Below are positions 16,133 through 25,396 of a DNA stretch of 42,461 nucleotides, in pieces. Position numbers and translations under genes: made by a program. A model generated the notes under the pieces. The model was not told where the DNA came from. It did not search any database and was given only the letters and a program-made list of their open reading frames with translations. Source of the stretch: Clostridia bacterium (GTDB taxonomy: Bacteria; Bacillota; Clostridia; Christensenellales; Aristaeellaceae). The stretch covers positions 1 through 42,461 of the forward strand of contig JAFXVR010000040.1 of assembly GCA_017534885.1 (NCBI GenBank). The letters are read 5' to 3'. Every line of letters starts with the position of its first letter. Within the stretch, counting starts at the first letter, position 1.

Positions 16133-17412
16133 AGCTGAGCCTTCCATTGACGTGGCAGGACTATGAGCGCGCGGCGGACCGGACGGCCTTCCTGCTGGAG
16201 GCGGTGGACGCCTGGCGGCTGTCTCCCGCGTTCCGGACCGGGTGGGACGCCTCGAGGTACTTCAGAGGCGAGAACACCGAGGTCGCCCGCAAGACCGTGC
16301 TGCGCGCCGTGAAGGCGGAGACAAGGGACGAGCACGGACGCCGCAGAGCGCGGCCTGAAGCCCGGGAGGTGGTGGGCAACCGCGTGGCCTCCGGGTTCCT
16401 GCAAAGGTTTGTGACCCAGCAGACGCAGTACCTGCTGTCTGAGGGCGTTCGGCTGGGCGACAAGGCGCTGAAAAAGCGGCTGGGCGGGGATTTCGACCGC
16501 CTGCTGAGCCACCTGGGCGAGCGCGCGCTGCTGCACGGGGTGTGCTACTGCTACTGGAACGGCCGGAAGGCCGAAGCGGTGGAAGCCGTGCGGGACGAGC
16601 GCTCGGGCTGCCTGGCCTTCCCGGACGCGTACACCGGCGAGATCCGCTCCGCGGTGCAGTTCTGGCAGCTCGCGCCCGGGCGTCCGCTGGGGCTGAGGCT
16701 CTTCGAGCGGGAGAAGGTGACGCTGATGGAGGCCGACAAGGGCGGCGTGCGCGTGCTGGGCGAGAGCGTGAACACCGCGCCGGGGCTGCCTCTGGTGCCC
16801 TTCTGGGCGAACGCGGAGCACGTCAGCGAGTTCACCCCGGCCATCCGCTCCAAGATCGACGCCTACGACCGGATCCTGTCCGACCTGGCGGACAACCTGG
16901 ACCGGGCCAACGATGTCTACTGGGTGCTGAACAACTTCGGCGGAACGATCGACGACGTGGCGGAAATCATGGAGCAGATCAGCCGGGTGAAGGCCGTGGC
17001 CACCCTCGCCGACGGCAGCGGGGTGAGCGCCACCGCCGAGCCCCGCACCATCTCGGTGCCCTACGAGGCCCGGGTCACCGCGCTGAAGCTGCTGGAGCGC
17101 GCCCTCTACCGGGACTGGATGGCGCTCGACATGGAGGAGCTGACCGGCGGCAATCTGACCAATGTGGCCATCCGCACCGCCGTGGCCAACCTCGACCTCA
17201 AGGCCGACCGCTTCGAGTGGGAAGCCTACCGCTTCATGCGCGGCCTGCTGGCCCTGCTGGGCTCCGACACCGACGACATCACCTTCCCCCGCCAGACCAT
17301 CGCCAACGAGAGCGAGATCGTCAGCGACATCGCCGTCATGCGCCCCGATATTGATCGGGAGACCGCGGTGGCGCTGAATCCGTACCTGAGGGGGAGAGCG
17401 GGTGAAGAGTGA
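16129..17412 (+). CDS. Phage portal protein (SPP1 gp6-like)
   Basis: A 427-residue protein with the pattern of SPP1 gp6-like portals. It has an N-terminal WDASRYFRGENTEVARK, a middle with VGNRVASGFLQRFVTQQTQYLLSEG, a long region IRSKIDAYDRILSDLADNLDRANDVYWVLNNFGG and a C-terminal helix near YRFMRGLLALLG. The portal is the dodecameric ring at one head vertex through which DNA passes. Portal genes normally lie upstream of scaffold and capsid; here it is the last phage gene, 12 kb downstream. No terminase accompanies it. The stop codon is part of the word GAAGAGTGAAGAGTGAAGAG. Confidence 0.82.
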   Translation: MKLSLPLTWQDYERAADRTAFLLEAVDAWRLSPAFRTGWDASRYFRGENTEVARKTVLRAVKAETRDEHGRRRARPEAREVVGNRVASGFLQRFVTQQTQYLLSEGVRLGDKALKKRLGGDFDRLLSHLGERALLHGVCYCYWNGRKAEAVEAVRDERSGCLAFPDAYTGEIRSAVQFWQLAPGRPLGLRLFEREKVTLMEADKGGVRVLGESVNTAPGLPLVPFWANAEHVSEFTPAIRSKIDAYDRILSDLADNLDRANDVYWVLNNFGGTIDDVAEIMEQISRVKAVATLADGSGVSATAEPRTISVPYEARVTALKLLERALYRDWMALDMEELTGGNLTNVAIRTAVANLDLKADRFEWEAYRFMRGLLALLGSDTDDITFPRQTIANESEIVSDIAVMRPDIDRETAVALNPYLRGRAGEE

Positions 17413-17517
17413 AGAGTGAAGAGTTAGGAGCCGGAGGTTGAAGGTTGAAGGCAGGAGGTGGAAGGTCAGTTAGGCGGTCGCCTCGCTTGTATTCTTCATT
17501 CTTCAGTTTTCAGTATT

Positions 17518-17635
17518 GGTAAGGGTGACAAAAGGGCGCTTTCAACCTTAGAGCCACGACTGGTTGTGGTGATTTCCGCTGTCTTCCACAACCAGTCGTG
17601 GCTCAGTTCATGAAAGCGGCCTTTTGACATCCGAA
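17518..17635. mobile_element. Palindromic MITE-like element, copy 2
   Basis: Second copy of the 115-119-bp palindrome, in the same orientation as copies 1 and 3. It is flanked by the direct repeat TCAGTATT (17510-17517 and 17636-17643), 8 bp. Its inner palindrome is perfect (18 bp). It lies just downstream of the portal gene, so with copy 1 it brackets the phage-like locus. Confidence 0.8.
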
Positions 17636-17661
17636 TCAGTATTCATTATTCATTTATTATC

Positions 17662-17695
17662 AAAAAGCCCCCCTTGGCCCAAACCGGCCAAGGGG
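17662..17695 (-). terminator. Terminator of hom
   Basis: Stem CCCCTTGGCC/GGCCAAGGGG (10 bp) with a short CCAAAC-type loop. On the minus strand it is followed by GGCTTTTTG, a T tract. It lies downstream of hom, with the convergent portal gene on the other side. Confidence 0.8.
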
Positions 17696-17731
17696 TTTCT
17701 CATACAGGAATACCGCTTCAGCTTCATCCAT

Positions 17732-17747
17732 TGTTTCACGTGAAACA
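17732..17747. promoter_or_regulatory. parS centromere site
   Basis: The 16-bp palindrome TGTTTCACGTGAAACA matches the parS consensus TGTTNCACGTGAAACA bound by ParB/Spo0J at every position. parS sites cluster around the replication origin, so this stretch is probably origin-proximal. It is in the gap between the portal and hom, outside any gene. Confidence 0.85.
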
Positions 17748-17834
17748 ATCGGAATCACCAGAAAACCTTCAACCTTCAACCTCCTGCCTTCAACCTATAG
17801 CCCCGTATCCAGCTGACAGCTGATAGCTAAAAGC

Positions 17835-19112
17835 TCATTCCCCCTCCACCCTGATCACGCTCTCCACGGCGGCGATGTCGGGATCGAGGGCGGCGAGAGC
17901 TCGGCGCATGGCGTGCTCGGAGGCTTCGTGGGTGATGAAGATCAGGCGGGCCCGGCCGCTGACGCCGGCGCCCTTCTGGAGCATGGTGGCGATGGATATG
18001 CCCTCCTGGCCGAAGCGGGAGGCCACGGCGGCCAGCACGCCGGGGGCGTCCTTGGCGGAGACGCGGATGAAGAAGCGGCAGGTCCAGTCGTCGGTCAGGG
18101 TGAGGGCGGGATCGGGCTGCTCGGTGTAGCGCAGGGAGGCCCGCTGGGGGCGCTCGTTCAGGGCGGCGCAGACGATATCGCCGCAGATGGCGCTGGCGGT
18201 GGGCTTGTCCCCCGCGCCCCGGCCCTGGAGCATCATGTCCTGGCAGTAGGCGCCGTGGACGAAGATGGCGTTGAGGGAGCCGTCCACCCGGGAAAGGGGG
18301 TGGTCGGCGGGCAGGAAGGTGGGGTGAACCCGGGCCTCGATCGTGTCGCCCCGGCGCTTGCCGATGGCCAGCAGCTTGAGGGTATAGCCCATCTCCCGGC
18401 CGCAGGCGATGTCCTCCGCCGTCACGCCGGTGATGCCCTCCCGGTACACGCAGTCCACCGTCACCCGGGTGTGGAAGGCGATGGAGGACATGATGGACAG
18501 CTTGTAGGCCGCGTCCATGCCCTCCACGTCCGCCTCGGGATTGGGCTCAGCCAGGCCCAGCTTCTGCGCGTCGGCCAGGACTTCCGCGTAGTCGCTGCCC
18601 TCGCGGGCCATGCGGGTGAGGATATAGTTGGTGGTGCCGTTGACGATGCCCATCACCTGATCGATCCGGTCCGCCTCCAGGGAGACGGTCAGGGCGCGGA
18701 TGATGGGGATGACGCCGCCCACGCTGGCCTCGTAGTACAATCCGGCGCCGCTCTTGTCCGCCGCTGCCTGCAGGCTGTGCCAGTTCAGGGCCAGGGCCAT
18801 CTTGTTGGCGGTCACCACGGTCTTGCCGTTTTCCAGGGCGCGGCGCATGAAGTCCGCCGCCGGATGGCTGCCGCCCATGAACTCGCAGACGATGGCGATG
18901 TCCGGGTCGGTCAGCACGTCCTCCGCGGACTCGGTCAGGATCTCCGCGGGCACGTCCGTGCGCGCCAGGGGGATCGAGAGCACCAGCGCCTTTTTCACCC
19001 GCAGGTCCAGGCCGTCGCGGGCGAGGATCTCATCGTGCATTTCGTTCAGGAGATGCCACACGCCGCCGCCGATATTGCCGCAGCCGAGAAAGCCGAGATT
19101 GACTGTCTTCAT
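17835..19112 (-). CDS. hom: Homoserine dehydrogenase
   Basis: A 425-residue NAD(P)-dependent enzyme that reduces aspartate semialdehyde to homoserine on the route to threonine, methionine and isoleucine. Visible are the dinucleotide loop GFLGCGNIGGG (residues 6-16), TVVTANKMALALN, the catalytic-core motif GIVNGTTNYILT, and GYTLKLLAIGK. The C-terminal ACT-type regulatory domain (FFIRVSAKDAPGVLAAVA) suggests feedback control by threonine. The start is ATG 19112 with AAGGAG 7 nt upstream; the frame is open to 19193 but that part is a hairpin repeat. It lies 245 bp downstream of thrS in the same direction, so the T-box may also influence it. Confidence 0.93.
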   Translation of the reverse strand: MKTVNLGFLGCGNIGGGVWHLLNEMHDEILARDGLDLRVKKALVLSIPLARTDVPAEILTESAEDVLTDPDIAIVCEFMGGSHPAADFMRRALENGKTVVTANKMALALNWHSLQAAADKSGAGLYYEASVGGVIPIIRALTVSLEADRIDQVMGIVNGTTNYILTRMAREGSDYAEVLADAQKLGLAEPNPEADVEGMDAAYKLSIMSSIAFHTRVTVDCVYREGITGVTAEDIACGREMGYTLKLLAIGKRRGDTIEARVHPTFLPADHPLSRVDGSLNAIFVHGAYCQDMMLQGRGAGDKPTASAICGDIVCAALNERPQRASLRYTEQPDPALTLTDDWTCRFFIRVSAKDAPGVLAAVASRFGQEGISIATMLQKGAGVSGRARLIFITHEASEHAMRRALAALDPDIAAVESVIRVEGE

Positions 19113-19130
19113 GAAATACTCCTTACAGGG

Positions 19131-19195
19131 TATCGCATCTGCGGATGCGACCAGGGGGGCTTTGCGGTCGGCCCCCCTGGACCCCCTTCGCAATC
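19131..19195. repeat. GC-rich hairpin repeat in the hom leader
   Basis: Stems GCATCTGCGGATGC and CCAGGGGGGC...GCCCCCCTGG, then ACCCCCTTCGC. Related copies are at 13858-13948 and 38466-38530, so this hairpin is not specific to hom. Confidence 0.6.
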
Positions 19196-19219
19196 ACCCT
19201 TTGGAATCTGCATTTAGTG

Positions 19220-19338
19220 TTGAGGGTGACAAAAGGGCGCTTCCGACCTTAGAGCCACGACTGGTTGTGGTAATTTCCGCTACCTTCCACAACCAGTCGT
19301 GGCTTGGTTCAGGAAAGCGCCCTTTTGACATCCGAATC
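19220..19338. mobile_element. Palindromic MITE-like element, copy 3
   Basis: Third copy, same orientation, between thrS and hom. The flanking direct repeat is TTTAGTG (19213-19219 and 19339-19345), 7 bp. In the loop region GGTGATTTCCGCTGTC of copies 1 and 2 becomes GGTAATTTCCGCTACC, which turns G-T pairs into Watson-Crick pairs. It may influence transcription between thrS and hom. Confidence 0.8.
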
Positions 19339-19357
19339 TTTAGTGGCAGGCCGCGCC

Positions 19358-21142
<1,785 letters not shown>

Positions 21143-21381
21143 GTCTGACCCTCCTTGCGTCCTGCGGTACAAAAAAAGCACCCGTCCTGCCGGGACGAAT
21201 GCCATGCATCCGCGGTTCCACCCCGCTTGTGAAACACCTCTTGCGTCCATGCGCTAACGGGCATGCCCCGATCCCATCAGGAGGCGGTGCGCCGGACACG
21301 TTGGCCGCCAGGGCTTTCAGCCTGTGACCTTGGCTCTCTGAAGGCGCGTCGTCCGCCGTGTGTTCTCCATCACGCGGGTGA
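21143..21381 (-). promoter_or_regulatory. T-box leader of thrS (tRNA-Thr sensor)
   Basis: A leader of about 239 nt between the consensus promoter and thrS. It has the T-box sequence GGGGTGGAACCGCG (complement of 21211-21224), which pairs with the free tRNA acceptor end, and a terminator at 21171-21204. A stem near the 5' part folds with GGCGC-type arms and leaves ACC, a Thr codon, in an internal loop, a reasonable specifier; this point is less sure. Uncharged tRNA-Thr would favour readthrough. Confidence 0.85.
21171..21204 (-). terminator. T-box attenuator terminator
   Basis: Minus strand: arms GCATTCGTCC and GGACGGGTGC (two G-T pairs) followed by seven T residues. Part of the thrS leader. 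Confidence 0.8.
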
Positions 21382-21387
21382 TGGCCT

Positions 21388-21416
21388 ATTATAGCGCCGG
21401 CGGCAAGGGATGTCAA
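21388..21416 (-). promoter_or_regulatory. Consensus promoter of thrS
   Basis: Minus strand: TTGACA (21411-21416), exactly 17 bp, TATAAT (21388-21393). A perfect sigma-A match upstream of the T-box leader. Confidence 0.9.
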
Positions 21417-21568
21417 GGATGATTTTTGCGGATTCCCATCCGCGGAACTCCCATCCCATCTTCAAAAGACTTTTTATCCTTTTTGGAGTAGGTATGGATC
21501 GGGTTCTTGCAGCGGGTCGTGCAGATGGCAGCATGAGGTTCCATACAGATGAGGCGCAGACCCGATGC

Positions 21569-24154
21569 TTACTTCGCCTCCGCCCAGTTCGCGCCCGTGT
21601 GCACCTCGGCCAGGAGCGGCACCTTCAGCTGAATGACCTCCTCCATGCACTTCTTCAGCAGGGCGCCGGCGCGCTCGGTCTCCTCGGGCGGGCACTCGAG
21701 GATCAGCTCGTCGTGCACCTGCAGGATCAGCCGCGCCTGGAGGCCTTCCCGGCGCAGGGCTTCGTCCACCCGCACCATGGCCAGCTTGATGATGTCCGCC
21801 GCGGTGCCCTGCACGGGGGTGTTCATGGCGGCGCGCTTGCCGAACTCCCGCACGGCGGCGCGGTCGCTGCGCAGCTCGGGCAGGTAGCGGCGGCGGCCCA
21901 TCAGGGTCAGGGCATAGCCCCGGTCGAGACCCTCGGCGGCGCAGGCGTCCATGAAGCGCTTCACGCCGGGATAGCGCGCGAAATAGCGGCGGATGAAGTC
22001 CTGGGCCTCCTTCTGGGTGACGCCGGTGTTCCGCGCCAGGCCGAAGCCCGAGATGCCGTAGATCAGGCCGAAGTTGACCGCCTTGGCCCGGGAGCGCAGC
22101 TCGGGCGTGACGCTCTCAAGGGGCACCTCAAAGATCTCGCTGGCGGTGCGGGCGTGCACGTCCTGGCCCTTCTCAAAGGCTTCCACCAGCGCGCCGTCGC
22201 CGGAAAAGTGCGCCATCAGCCGCAGCTCGATCTGGCTGTAGTCCGCGTCCACCAGCACCCAGCCCGGGCGCGGCAGGAAGGCCCGGCGGATCTCCCGCCC
22301 CTCGGCGGTGCGCACGGGGATGTTCTGCAGATTGGGCTCGGAGGAGGAGATGCGGCCGGTCGCCGTGGCCACCTGGTCAAAGTAGGAGTGCACCCGGCCC
22401 TGGGCGTCCATCAGGGGCAGGAGGCTCTCCACATAGGTGCTGTTGAGCTTGACCATGGCCCGGTAGCGCAGCAGGGGCTCGATGACCTCCGGCGCGATGT
22501 CGTACAGGCCCTCCAGCACTTCCGCGGAGGTGGAATAGCCCCGGCTGGTCTTCTTGCCGTGGGGCAGGCCCAGCTTGTCAAAGAGCACTTCGCCCAGCTG
22601 CTGGGGGCTGTTCAGGTTGAAAGGCGGCACATGGCAGGCGGCGAACACGGCCTGGCGCGTCTCCTCGATCACGGCGGTGTAGCGGACGCCCAGCTCCCGC
22701 AGGAAGCCGCCGTCCACCCGGAAGCCCAGCTTCTCCATGCGGAAAAGCACCTGGCTCAGGGGCAGCTCGATCTCCCGCATCAGCCTTGTCATGCCCTCCT
22801 GCTCCACCCGGGCTTCCTGCCGGCGGCTCAGGGTCATCAGCCCCCGGGCGTCGTCCGGCAGGCCCTCGGCCACGGCGGTGAAGGCATAGCTCTTCTCCTG
22901 GGGGTTCAGCAGGTAGGCTCCGACCATCGTATCCCAGTGGAAGGCCCCGGGCAGGGGCAGGCCCAGCCGGTCCAGGCTGTGCAGGAGGCGCTTGCCGTCG
23001 TGCACGCAGGCCGGGTGAGCGCCGAGGCTCCCGGCTAAGGCGCCCAGCACTTCCGAGGGGTCCAGGCCCGGGTTCAGCAGGTCGCCGCCTAAGGTGACGG
23101 CGGCGCAGCGCCCGCTCTCAAGGGCGAGGGTCAGGCGCACGTCCGTCAGGTGAACGGCCATTTTCTCCCCCTCCGCCAGCGCTCCCAGCCAGGAGGTGAG
23201 CCCGTCGATGCTGTCAAGGGCTTCCATCTCGCCCCAGGCGGGTTCCTCCGCGGCGGGCGCGGCCCCGGCAGGCGCGGCCTGAGTGGGGGCAGCGGCCGAA
23301 GCGCCGCCGGGCAGACGGCGGATGATGCTGTTGAGCTTCAGCTTCTGCAGGGCGGGAATGCCCTGGCGCAGGTCGGGCAGGGCGCAGTCCTGCAGGCGGA
23401 AGTCTACCGGCGCGTCCCGGCGGATGGTGGCCAGCTCCCGGCACATCCGCGCCATGTCGGCCCCGGCCTTGAGCTTCTCGCCCAGCTTGCCCTTCACCTC
23501 GTCCGCGTGGGCGAGGATGGCCTCCAGGCTGCCGTACTGGCCCAGCAGCTTCACGGCGGTCTTGTCGCCGATGCCCGCGATGCCGGGGATGTTGTCGGAG
23601 CTGTCGCCGGCCAGGCCCTTCCAGTCCGTCACCTGCTCCGGGGTAAAGCCGTACTCCTCGTACACCTTCGCCGGGGTGAAGCGGATCGTCTCGCTGATGC
23701 CCTTGCGGGTGAACATGAGCCCGGTGGTCTGGCTGACCAGCTGCAGGGCGTCCCGGTCGCCGGTCAGCAGCAGGGGCGCGACGCCGGCGGCTTCGCCGAG
23801 GCGGGAGAGGGTGCCCAGCAGGTCGTCCGCCTCCCAGCCCTGGATGCCGTAGCGGCGGATGCCCATGTCGTCCAGCAGCGTGCGGATCGTGCCGAACTGC
23901 TGCTTCAGCTCCTGGGGCGCGGCGGCCCGCCCCGCCTTGTACTCCGCGTAGGCCTCGTGGCGGAAGGTGGGCCCGTGCTCGTCAAAGCACACCGCCAGGT
24001 AAGCCGGCTTTTCGTCGTCCAGCGCCTTGAGCAGCATGCTCATGAAGCCGAAGACCGCATTGGTATAAACCCCGTCCGCGTCCATGAGCGGCAGGGCATG
24101 GAAAGCCCGGTGCAGCAGGCTGTTACCGTCGACGATGAGGAAGGTGTCTTTCAT
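21569..24154 (-). CDS. polA: DNA polymerase I
   Basis: An 861-residue DNA polymerase for Okazaki-fragment maturation and repair. N-terminal 5' nuclease domain: LIVDGNSLLHRAFHA, EADDLLGTL, TGDRD and the helix-hairpin GIAGIGDKTA. The middle region (about 320-480) lacks the D-x-E motif of a proofreading exonuclease, as in several Gram-positive enzymes, so proofreading is probably absent. The polymerase domain has motif A DYSQIELR, motif B RSRAKAVNFGLIYG and motif C VHDE. An Ala/Pro linker lies near 290-315. The start is ATG 24154 after AAAGGAG. It lies upstream of thrS in the same direction. Normal length for the family. Confidence 0.96.
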   Translation of the reverse strand: MKDTFLIVDGNSLLHRAFHALPLMDADGVYTNAVFGFMSMLLKALDDEKPAYLAVCFDEHGPTFRHEAYAEYKAGRAAAPQELKQQFGTIRTLLDDMGIRRYGIQGWEADDLLGTLSRLGEAAGVAPLLLTGDRDALQLVSQTTGLMFTRKGISETIRFTPAKVYEEYGFTPEQVTDWKGLAGDSSDNIPGIAGIGDKTAVKLLGQYGSLEAILAHADEVKGKLGEKLKAGADMARMCRELATIRRDAPVDFRLQDCALPDLRQGIPALQKLKLNSIIRRLPGGASAAAPTQAAPAGAAPAAEEPAWGEMEALDSIDGLTSWLGALAEGEKMAVHLTDVRLTLALESGRCAAVTLGGDLLNPGLDPSEVLGALAGSLGAHPACVHDGKRLLHSLDRLGLPLPGAFHWDTMVGAYLLNPQEKSYAFTAVAEGLPDDARGLMTLSRRQEARVEQEGMTRLMREIELPLSQVLFRMEKLGFRVDGGFLRELGVRYTAVIEETRQAVFAACHVPPFNLNSPQQLGEVLFDKLGLPHGKKTSRGYSTSAEVLEGLYDIAPEVIEPLLRYRAMVKLNSTYVESLLPLMDAQGRVHSYFDQVATATGRISSSEPNLQNIPVRTAEGREIRRAFLPRPGWVLVDADYSQIELRLMAHFSGDGALVEAFEKGQDVHARTASEIFEVPLESVTPELRSRAKAVNFGLIYGISGFGLARNTGVTQKEAQDFIRRYFARYPGVKRFMDACAAEGLDRGYALTLMGRRRYLPELRSDRAAVREFGKRAAMNTPVQGTAADIIKLAMVRVDEALRREGLQARLILQVHDELILECPPEETERAGALLKKCMEEVIQLKVPLLAEVHTGANWAEAK

Positions 24155-24171
24155 GGCGGAGGGCTCCTTTG

Positions 24172-24304
24172 AGCTGTCAGCGATTAGCTGTTAGCTGTCA
24201 GCGGGGGCTGAGTGAGTGAGGAGTGAGGAGTGAGGAGTTTTAGTTGCAGGGGCTGGGGCTGAGGTTGAAGGTTGGAGGCTGGAGGGTGGAGGTTGAAGGT
24301 GGCT
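24172..24304. repeat. Word repeats between polA and the ABC ATPase gene
   Basis: AGCTGTCAGCGATTAGC words, then GAGTGAGGAGTGAGGAG words (24211-24238), then GGTTGAAGGTTGGAGG words (24261-24300). Order is the same as in the other gaps. No gene seen. Confidence 0.65.
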
Positions 24305-25396
24305 TCACCCTCTCCTGACCTCCACCCGCACTTTGTTCCCCATCTCCTCTCCCTCGTTCCAGCTATACTCCATGCTCTCGGTCATGCCGCGGAGGACGGC
24401 GAGGGCGAGGTTGTCTTTGTCGGCGCTCACGTCCCGGCGCGGGCCGTTGCAGGTGAGTGTCCAGGCGGCCTGCTCTGTCTGCTCAGCATACTCGCAGACT
24501 GCCTGGAGGCGCGGCGCGTCCAGGGGCGGGATCAGCAGGCCTGTGAGCTCCTCAAAGACCAGCTGGATGCGGCTGGCCAGCTTTGGCGCGATCTGGTTCC
24601 TGGCGCACCAGGCCGCGATATCGCCCGCCATGCCCAGGAAGTCATAGTCACGGCTGGCGATGTTCAGCTCCAGCACCTTGAGCCTTCGCACAAAGCGCCG
24701 GGTGTTTTCCCGCCGGGGATGGTCGAAGATCTGCTCCGGCGTGCCGTCCTCATAGATGCCGCCCTCGTCCATGTAGAACACGCGGCTGCTGATGGCCCGG
24801 GCGAAGTTCATCTCGTGGGTGACGATCATCATGGTCTTGCCGGTCCTGGCCAGATCCCGGATGACGGCCTGCACCTCGCCCACCATGGTGGGGTCCAGGG
24901 CGCTGGTGGGCTCGTCCAGCAGGATCACGTCCGGATCCATGGCCAGGGTCCGCGCAATGGCGATGCGCTGCTTCTGCCCGCCGGAGAGCTCGTCCGGGTA
25001 GCTCAGGGCTTTCTCCGCCAGGCCCACCGTCCTCAGCAGGCGCATGCCCGTGTCGTAGGCCTCCTGTTTGGATTTGCCCAGCAGATCCATCGGGGCCAAC
25101 ATGATGTTCTCAATCACCGTCTTGTGCCCGAACAGGTTGAAGGACTGGAAGACCATGCCCATCTTCCGGCGCACCCGGTTGATATCGCACTTCGGATCGG
25201 TGATTTCTTGACCGTCCAGCCAGATTTTCCCAGAGGTGGGCTTTTCCAGCTGGTTGATGCAGCGCAGCAGCGTGCTCTTGCCGGTGCCGGAGGGGCCGAT
25301 CACGCTGATGACGTCGCCGTCGCGGATCTCAACGCTCACGTCCTCCAGCGGCGTGACATCGGGGTACGCTTTTTTCAGATGCTCAATCTTAATCAC
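24305..25396 (-). CDS. Amino-acid ABC transporter ATPase with C-terminal RsbW-like domain
   Basis: A 363-residue protein. Residues 1-240 are a polar-amino-acid ABC ATPase (GlnQ/HisP type): Walker A GPSGTGKST (34-42), signature LSGGQKQR (137-144), Walker B VILLDEP (157-163), with the H-loop THE near 193. This powers uptake with the fused transporter encoded just upstream (8-bp gene overlap). Residues about 240-363 are an added part: RIQLVFEELTGLL and LALAVLRGMTESMEYSWNEGEEMGNKVRVEV resemble the N-box and C-terminal parts of RsbW/HATPase_c_2-like kinases, but the ATP-binding residues are not clear. Regulatory role is inference. The start is GTG at 25396 with GAAGGGGG upstream. Confidence 0.85.
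   Translation of the reverse strand: MIKIEHLKKAYPDVTPLEDVSVEIRDGDVISVIGPSGTGKSTLLRCINQLEKPTSGKIWLDGQEITDPKCDINRVRRKMGMVFQSFNLFGHKTVIENIMLAPMDLLGKSKQEAYDTGMRLLRTVGLAEKALSYPDELSGGQKQRIAIARTLAMDPDVILLDEPTSALDPTMVGEVQAVIRDLARTGKTMMIVTHEMNFARAISSRVFYMDEGGIYEDGTPEQIFDHPRRENTRRFVRRLKVLELNIASRDYDFLGMAGDIAAWCARNQIAPKLASRIQLVFEELTGLLIPPLDAPRLQAVCEYAEQTEQAAWTLTCNGPRRDVSADKDNLALAVLRGMTESMEYSWNEGEEMGNKVRVEVRRG

Larger units (their letters stand above)
17413..17834. other. Gap between portal and hom: repeats, terminator, parS
   Basis: 422 bp with no gene. From the portal side: GAAGAGTGAAGAG words, GGTTGAAGGTTGAAGG words (17434-17465), TTCTTCATTCTTCAG words, the MITE-like element (17518-17635), the hom terminator (17662-17695), the parS site (17732-17747), AACCTTCAACCTTCAACC words and CAGCTGACAGCTGATAGC words ending at the hom stop. 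Confidence 0.7.

Noticed and set aside
19113..19193. Longer homoserine dehydrogenase start
   Set aside because: The extension is the GC-rich hairpin repeat; the AAGGAG site fits ATG 19112.
21417..21568. Terminator for polA near 21430
   Set aside because: A GCGGAT/ATCCGC stem exists, but the T-rich side lies on the wrong strand for polA.
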